64,000 nucleotides of DNA, from IMG/VR virus record IMGVR_UViG_3300027499_000006, positions 1 through 64,000 of that record. One strand, 5' to 3'. Both the position numbers and the translations under genes were made by a program. Position 1 is the stretch's first letter; every line of letters begins with the position of its first letter. The stretch comes from a virus. This document shows positions 60,243 through 64,000 of this stretch, piece after piece. Under the pieces are notes generated by a model, which saw only the letters and a program-made list of their open reading frames with translations, did not search any database and had not been told where the DNA came from.

Positions 60243-62043
60243 CGTAAAGCTCCATCTAGTCGATAGCGTAGAAAAAGCCAACGATTTTATATCATGGTTG
60301 GCTCAGAGAAGGCCATACAACGCTGTCGCTGTCGACATCGAAACTGGTGAACTTCCCGGTCGCAACCCTAAAGATGCCTTATCTCCTTGGCATGGCCGTA
60401 TTCGTCTTGCTCAGATTGGTGACGGAGAGCAGGGATGGTCTATTCCTTGGGAGCAGTGGTCTGGCGTCTTCTATCAAGGTATGAATGACTATGACGGCCC
60501 TGTTGTTTTTCACAACATTGCTTTCGAGGCTAGGTGGTTTGCCACTAAGTCAGAGTGGACCATGCCTTGGCATCAAGCTCACGACACCATGATTATGGCT
60601 CAGATTATTGACCCACTGGGTACTGGTGCTCTCAAGCAACTCGCAGCTAGGTATGTAGACCCGCGTTCTGTAGCACTTCAGAACACTTTAGATAAAGAGC
60701 TTTCTGCAAATGGTTGGACTTGGGGGACCGTTCCTGTTAATTTTGAACCCTATTGGGCATATGGAGCTCTCGATACTGTTCTTACTATGAGAGTTTGGGA
60801 GCAGTTCTATGAAAAGTGTGGCCCCGGGAAGGCCTACAGCAGTCCTTATGAGTTGGAGATGGCCACTCGTCGTATAGTCACTCAGATGGAGCTAAACGGT
60901 GCTCGAGTGGACCTAGAGTACTCGCAGAAAAAACTAGACGAGCTAACTGCGTACACAGAGGGTGTAAAGACTTGGGCTAAAGAGGCGTATGGCACCTCGA
61001 TAACTAGCAATGTCCAACTTGTCAAAACCTTCGAGGGCCTTGGTGCAGTTATCACTGAGTTTACGCCCTCTGGACAGAAGTCCATGACAAAAGAGCAGAT
61101 AGAGAAACTTCTTCGTGATGGAAACGACGAAGTTAAGACTCTTGCTGATGCTGTTCTCAAGCAGAGGAAGGCTGACAAACTTGCTAGCTCGTATTTCTCT
61201 AACTTTCTTAAGGACAATATTGACGGAATCGTCCATCCCTCGGTGCGCACCCTCGGAGCACGTACTGGTCGTATGTCTATTACTGACCCAGCTCTGCAGA
61301 CTCTTCCTGCAGGAGACGCCACAGTCCGTCGGGCGTTTATTCCTCGAGAGGAGGGCAATGTCATTATCTCTTCCGACCTTGACCAAGTGGAGTTCCGCTT
61401 AACTGCCTCATTCTCGGGGGACGAGTCTCTTATTAAACTGTTCCACGAGGCAGACGCCACTGGTGGGGACGTGTTTACATCAATTATGCGTCAGGTCTAT
61501 CAAGACGAGACTCTTACGAAGGACGACCCTCGAAGGAAGCTCATCAAGGGAGTGGTCTACGGAAAGTTGTATGGGGCAGGTGTTGAGAAAATGGCACTTA
61601 CTGCAGGAGTACAGACAGACCTTATGAGAAGCGTTGTTGATGGCTTTGATAGGAACTACCCTGGAGTTCGGGAGTTGCAGAAAAACATTGAAGATGCTGG
61701 GACCCAGAGGCTAGAAAATGAGGGCCAAGGATATGTGAGCACCCGTACTGGTCGTCGCCTCCCCTGTGATGATGACCGTGTATATAGCCTTACAAACTAC
61801 CTCATTCAAGCCAGCGCTGCAGAAGTCTTTAAACAGAACCTTGTCAAGCTGGACCAAGCTGACTTAACCGACTATCTTATTGTTCCCGTTCACGACGAAA
61901 TTGTTTTGGAGGCCCCCAGAGGGGAAGCCACGGAAATTATGGAGCTCGTACAAGAGTGTATGACAACTCGAGATGGGTGGGCAGTTCCACTTACGGCTGG
62001 AGTAGATGGCCCATTTGAAAATTGGGGGGAGAAGTACCAGTGA
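60184..62043 (+). CDS. DNA polymerase I (family A)
   Basis: 619 residues from ATG 60184. TTG 60202 behind AAGGAG (60190-60195) is a serious alternative that removes six residues and shortens the overlap. The 3'-5' exonuclease has AVDIETGE (D51, E53), VFHNIAFEARW, DTMIMAQI and YGALDTVL. The polymerase domain has motif A SDLDQVEFR (D398), motif B around R451 and K455 (KGVVYGKLYG) and motif C VPVHDEIVLE (H570, D571, E572). No 5'-3' exonuclease domain is present, as usual for phage polymerases of this size. It replicates the phage genome, and a resolvase and helicase follow in the same operon. Confidence 0.95.
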   Translation: MTKEIQLTDQSQTESQGLGSVKLHLVDSVEKANDFISWLAQRRPYNAVAVDIETGELPGRNPKDALSPWHGRIRLAQIGDGEQGWSIPWEQWSGVFYQGMNDYDGPVVFHNIAFEARWFATKSEWTMPWHQAHDTMIMAQIIDPLGTGALKQLAARYVDPRSVALQNTLDKELSANGWTWGTVPVNFEPYWAYGALDTVLTMRVWEQFYEKCGPGKAYSSPYELEMATRRIVTQMELNGARVDLEYSQKKLDELTAYTEGVKTWAKEAYGTSITSNVQLVKTFEGLGAVITEFTPSGQKSMTKEQIEKLLRDGNDEVKTLADAVLKQRKADKLASSYFSNFLKDNIDGIVHPSVRTLGARTGRMSITDPALQTLPAGDATVRRAFIPREEGNVIISSDLDQVEFRLTASFSGDESLIKLFHEADATGGDVFTSIMRQVYQDETLTKDDPRRKLIKGVVYGKLYGAGVEKMALTAGVQTDLMRSVVDGFDRNYPGVRELQKNIEDAGTQRLENEGQGYVSTRTGRRLPCDDDRVYSLTNYLIQASAAEVFKQNLVKLDQADLTDYLIVPVHDEIVLEAPRGEATEIMELVQECMTTRDGWAVPLTAGVDGPFENWGEKYQ

Positions 62044-62453
62044 AACTGTGTTCAAGTTGCAATATAAGTAAGCCATATAGTGACTTTGAAAGTGATTCTC
62101 GATATAAATCTGGATACAGAAGTCAGTGCACATACTGCAACAGAAAAGGAAAAACCTTATCAAGTCTAGGTAACAACTTAAAAAAGTACGGTATAACTCT
62201 AGAGCAGTATAATTTTCTACTTGACAGTCAAAAGGGAGTCTGTAAAATATGCCAAGAAAAAGAGACTAGAGTTACTAGACCTAAAGCAAAAATATCTATG
62301 GGCTATGAGCCAAGACTTGCTGTAGACCATGACCATAAAAATGGAGAAGTCAGGGGGCTTCTATGTCATAGATGCAATGTGGGGCTAGGAAACTTTCAGG
62401 ATAATCCAGAACTTCTATTAAAAGCTTATAAATATCTTAAGGATTTTAAATAA
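62040..62453 (+). CDS. HNH endonuclease (endonuclease VII-like)
   Basis: 137 residues from GTG 62040 (GTGA overlap with the polymerase stop, GGGGGAG upstream). The N-terminal zinc ribbon KLCSSCNISKPYSDF is followed by QCTYCNRKG. Then comes GVCKICQEKE and the catalytic LAVDHDHKNGEVRGLLCHRC, with NVGLGNFQDNPELLLKAYKY. This is the recombination endonuclease VII type of HNH, seen in phages both as a junction resolvase and as a free-standing homing enzyme. The gene is visibly A/T-richer than its neighbours and uses AGA and ATA codons freely, hinting at recent acquisition. It cuts between the polymerase and RuvC-like genes in the operon. Confidence 0.88.
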   Translation: MKLCSSCNISKPYSDFESDSRYKSGYRSQCTYCNRKGKTLSSLGNNLKKYGITLEQYNFLLDSQKGVCKICQEKETRVTRPKAKISMGYEPRLAVDHDHKNGEVRGLLCHRCNVGLGNFQDNPELLLKAYKYLKDFK

Positions 62454-62914
62454 TGCACATCCTCTCAGTTGACCCTGGGAAAACAACAGGTGTTGCTCTT
62501 TTTTCTTGGGAGCTAGAGGGGGAGCCAAAACTTATTGATTCTAATGAGGTTGACTTCTCTGGGTATGCAAAGTTTTTAAGAGATAAGTTTGATGAGCACT
62601 CTGAGGAACATGAGTTCCATGTGGTTTGCGAACGCTTCACAATTAATGCTCAGACCGTAAGAAACTCTCAAGCTCCTTTCTCTCTAGAGAAAATTGGGGT
62701 TCTCAAGCAGATTCTCCTTGACTACGGGCTAACAATTGACTCCCTCCACATGCAGTCACCAGCAGATGCGAAAGCCATGTTTGACAATGCTAAGTTGAAA
62801 AAACTTGAGTACTGGCACCGAGGAGGTGAGGGACACGCTCTTGATGCTATTAGGCATGGACTGCTCTATATGGTAAGATTGGGCTGGAGTCCACTAGACA
62901 GACTTCGTAGTTAA
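62453..62914 (+). CDS. RuvC-like Holliday junction nuclease
   Basis: 153 residues from ATG 62453 (TAATG overlap). RNase H-like fold with catalytic D7 (LSVDPGKTTGVA), E60 (VVCERF) and the C-terminal HALDAIRHGL carrying D131 with H128 and H135. This is the layout of phage RuvC-type resolvases, which cut four-way DNA junctions in replication intermediates before packaging. It is encoded directly after the HNH gene, so two junction or branch nucleases are adjacent. Length is normal for the family. Confidence 0.85.
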   Translation: MHILSVDPGKTTGVALFSWELEGEPKLIDSNEVDFSGYAKFLRDKFDEHSEEHEFHVVCERFTINAQTVRNSQAPFSLEKIGVLKQILLDYGLTIDSLHMQSPADAKAMFDNAKLKKLEYWHRGGEGHALDAIRHGLLYMVRLGWSPLDRLRS

Positions 62915-62929
62915 CCACAGAAAGACACA

Positions 62930-64000
62930 ATGACTATTTTTGTTGAGCTCGATGCTTCGAGCAGTAAGATTCTTATTAACGCCGAGTGGCGTTACAAAGA
63001 GTTGTGCAAAAGTATTCCTGGGGCTAAGTGGGACCCTAAAGAAAATTACTGGCATTTACCACTCTCATGGTCTGGTTGCCTTGCTTTGCGCTCTACATTC
63101 AAGTCCAACTTGGAAATTGGGCCCAATCTAACTCAGTGGGCGACGAATGAAAAGACTAGTCGAATTGACCCCGCTAACTTCCTCCGCGAAGTTACAGAGC
63201 AGATGGAGGGAGACGAAGACCTTTTTCCTCATCAGCGTGCTGGTGTTAACTTTCTTAGCACAGCACGTCGGGCTTTGCTTGCCGATGAACCGGGGCTAGG
63301 TAAGACTGCTCAAGCTATTCGGGCACTAAAGAAACTTAAAGATGGCGGAGAAGCAGTTTTTCCCGCTCTTATCGTGTGCCCCAACACACTTAAAATGAAC
63401 TGGAAGCGCGAGTTTGCTCTGTGGTGGCCCGAGGTAAAAGTTGAAATTGTGACTGGCACTCCCGCTCAAAAGAGAAAACAGTTTGACTCTTTTGGTAGCT
63501 CTGAAGAGCCAGCAGATGTGTTAGTTATTAACTGGGAGTCTCTCCGTACCCACTCGAGGCTGGCACCTTACGGCTCTGTAGCACTAGCCCGCTGTAATGA
63601 GTGCGGTGGACTTAGTGAAAAGGTTACCCCCGCCCGGTGTGAGGTACACAAGCGTGACCTTAATGAAATTGATTTTAAATCTGTTATTGCTGACGAGGTT
63701 CACCGCTCCAAGGACCCCAAGTCAAAACAGACTAGAGCTCTTTGGTCCGCTACAGGTGACGCAGACATCCGATTTGCTTTGACTGGTACGCCTATTGCAA
63801 ACAACGTCGTGGACCTGTGGACAATTCTTCACTGGCTCTCCCCCGAAGAGTGGCCTAGTAAAACTCGCTGGATTGACCGAATGGTTGATACTATGCTTAA
63901 CGCTTTTGGTGGTCTTATGGTTCTTGGAATCAAGTCCCACATGAAAGAAGAGTTCTACGCAACTCTCAATCCCCGTATGCGAAGGATGCTTAAGACTGTT
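62930..64000 (+). CDS. DExH/SNF2-type helicase, cut by window end
   Basis: ATG 62930, with AGAAAG upstream; 357 codons are present and the gene continues beyond 64000. Short N-terminal substrate-recognition region (KWDPKENYWHLPLSWSG, as in HARP/SMARCAL1-type annealing helicases), then HQRAGVNFL, Walker A DEPGLGKT (K125), motif Ia ALIVCPNTLKMNW, DEVH (D255, E256), motif III LTGTPIANN. A zinc-knuckle insertion C222-x2-C225 ... C237-x2-H240 lies between motifs Ia and II. Probably remodels replication forks or branched DNA with the neighbouring polymerase and nucleases. Confidence 0.88.
   Translation, partial: MTIFVELDASSSKILINAEWRYKELCKSIPGAKWDPKENYWHLPLSWSGCLALRSTFKSNLEIGPNLTQWATNEKTSRIDPANFLREVTEQMEGDEDLFPHQRAGVNFLSTARRALLADEPGLGKTAQAIRALKKLKDGGEAVFPALIVCPNTLKMNWKREFALWWPEVKVEIVTGTPAQKRKQFDSFGSSEEPADVLVINWESLRTHSRLAPYGSVALARCNECGGLSEKVTPARCEVHKRDLNEIDFKSVIADEVHRSKDPKSKQTRALWSATGDADIRFALTGTPIANNVVDLWTILHWLSPEEWPSKTRWIDRMVDTMLNAFGGLMVLGIKSHMKEEFYATLNPRMRRMLKTV

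Overview
The window is one end-to-middle portion of the genome of a long-tailed (siphovirus-type) double-stranded DNA phage. Transcription is almost entirely rightward, and genes are packed with ATGA, GTGA and TAATG overlaps. Ribosome sites are AAGGAG-like, and GTG and TTG starts are frequent. Some genes look leaderless, with the start codon 6-7 bases after a TAnnnT hexamer. These traits, together with the families present (DUF3846-like, DUF1360-like, a prohead protease with long actinophage-type accessory domains, a gpG/gpGT frameshift, a family A DNA polymerase and a RuvC-like resolvase), point to an actinobacterial host. The host genus cannot be read from the sequence. No integrase, repressor, lysis cassette, tRNA or CRISPR array is visible here.

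Layout. 1-1200: a tiny leftward zinc-knuckle gene with a near-consensus promoter, diverging from two small rightward genes. 1216-4406: the terminase large subunit flanked by two paralogous double helix-turn-helix proteins, both apparently leaderless, with a 730-base gene-free stretch. 4396-7415: small proteins, a membrane protein and the portal. 7479-24012: two giant head-region polyproteins and three smaller proteins. The first giant (about 2,886 residues) carries zeta-kinase-like, ADP-ribosyltransferase-like and three acetyltransferase-like regions. The second (1,997 residues) fuses the prohead protease to a ParB-like domain, a complete Dps/ferritin-like domain and several phage accessory domains. 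24151-30443: major capsid protein with an acidic scaffold-like N terminus, a second capsid-like protein, the major tail protein and the head-tail connectors. 30524-45206: tail-assembly chaperones expressed through a CCCCCCG slippery site, tape measure, distal tail protein, a fibronectin-type protein and the tail hub. 45209-59429: about twelve fibre, adhesin and accessory genes built from shared modules (collagen-like Gly-Pro-Thr repeats, glycine-rich sheets, a tail-collar domain with His-x-His repeats, a common N-terminal adaptor), with a glycosyltransferase among them. 59488-64000: start of the replication region, with DNA polymerase I, an HNH endonuclease, a RuvC-like nuclease and a DExH/SNF2-type helicase cut by the window edge.

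How it fits together. Terminase, portal, protease and capsid genes build and fill the head. The two giant proteins sit exactly where internal or injected head proteins are usually encoded, so they may be packaged enzymes acting on the new host, with Dps protecting the incoming DNA. The tail genes show heavy module shuffling: one beta-repeat occurs in four tail proteins, and a glycine-rich adhesin domain is found both free-standing and inserted inside a fibronectin domain. The Thr-rich collagen stems next to a glycosyltransferase suggest O-glycosylated fibres.
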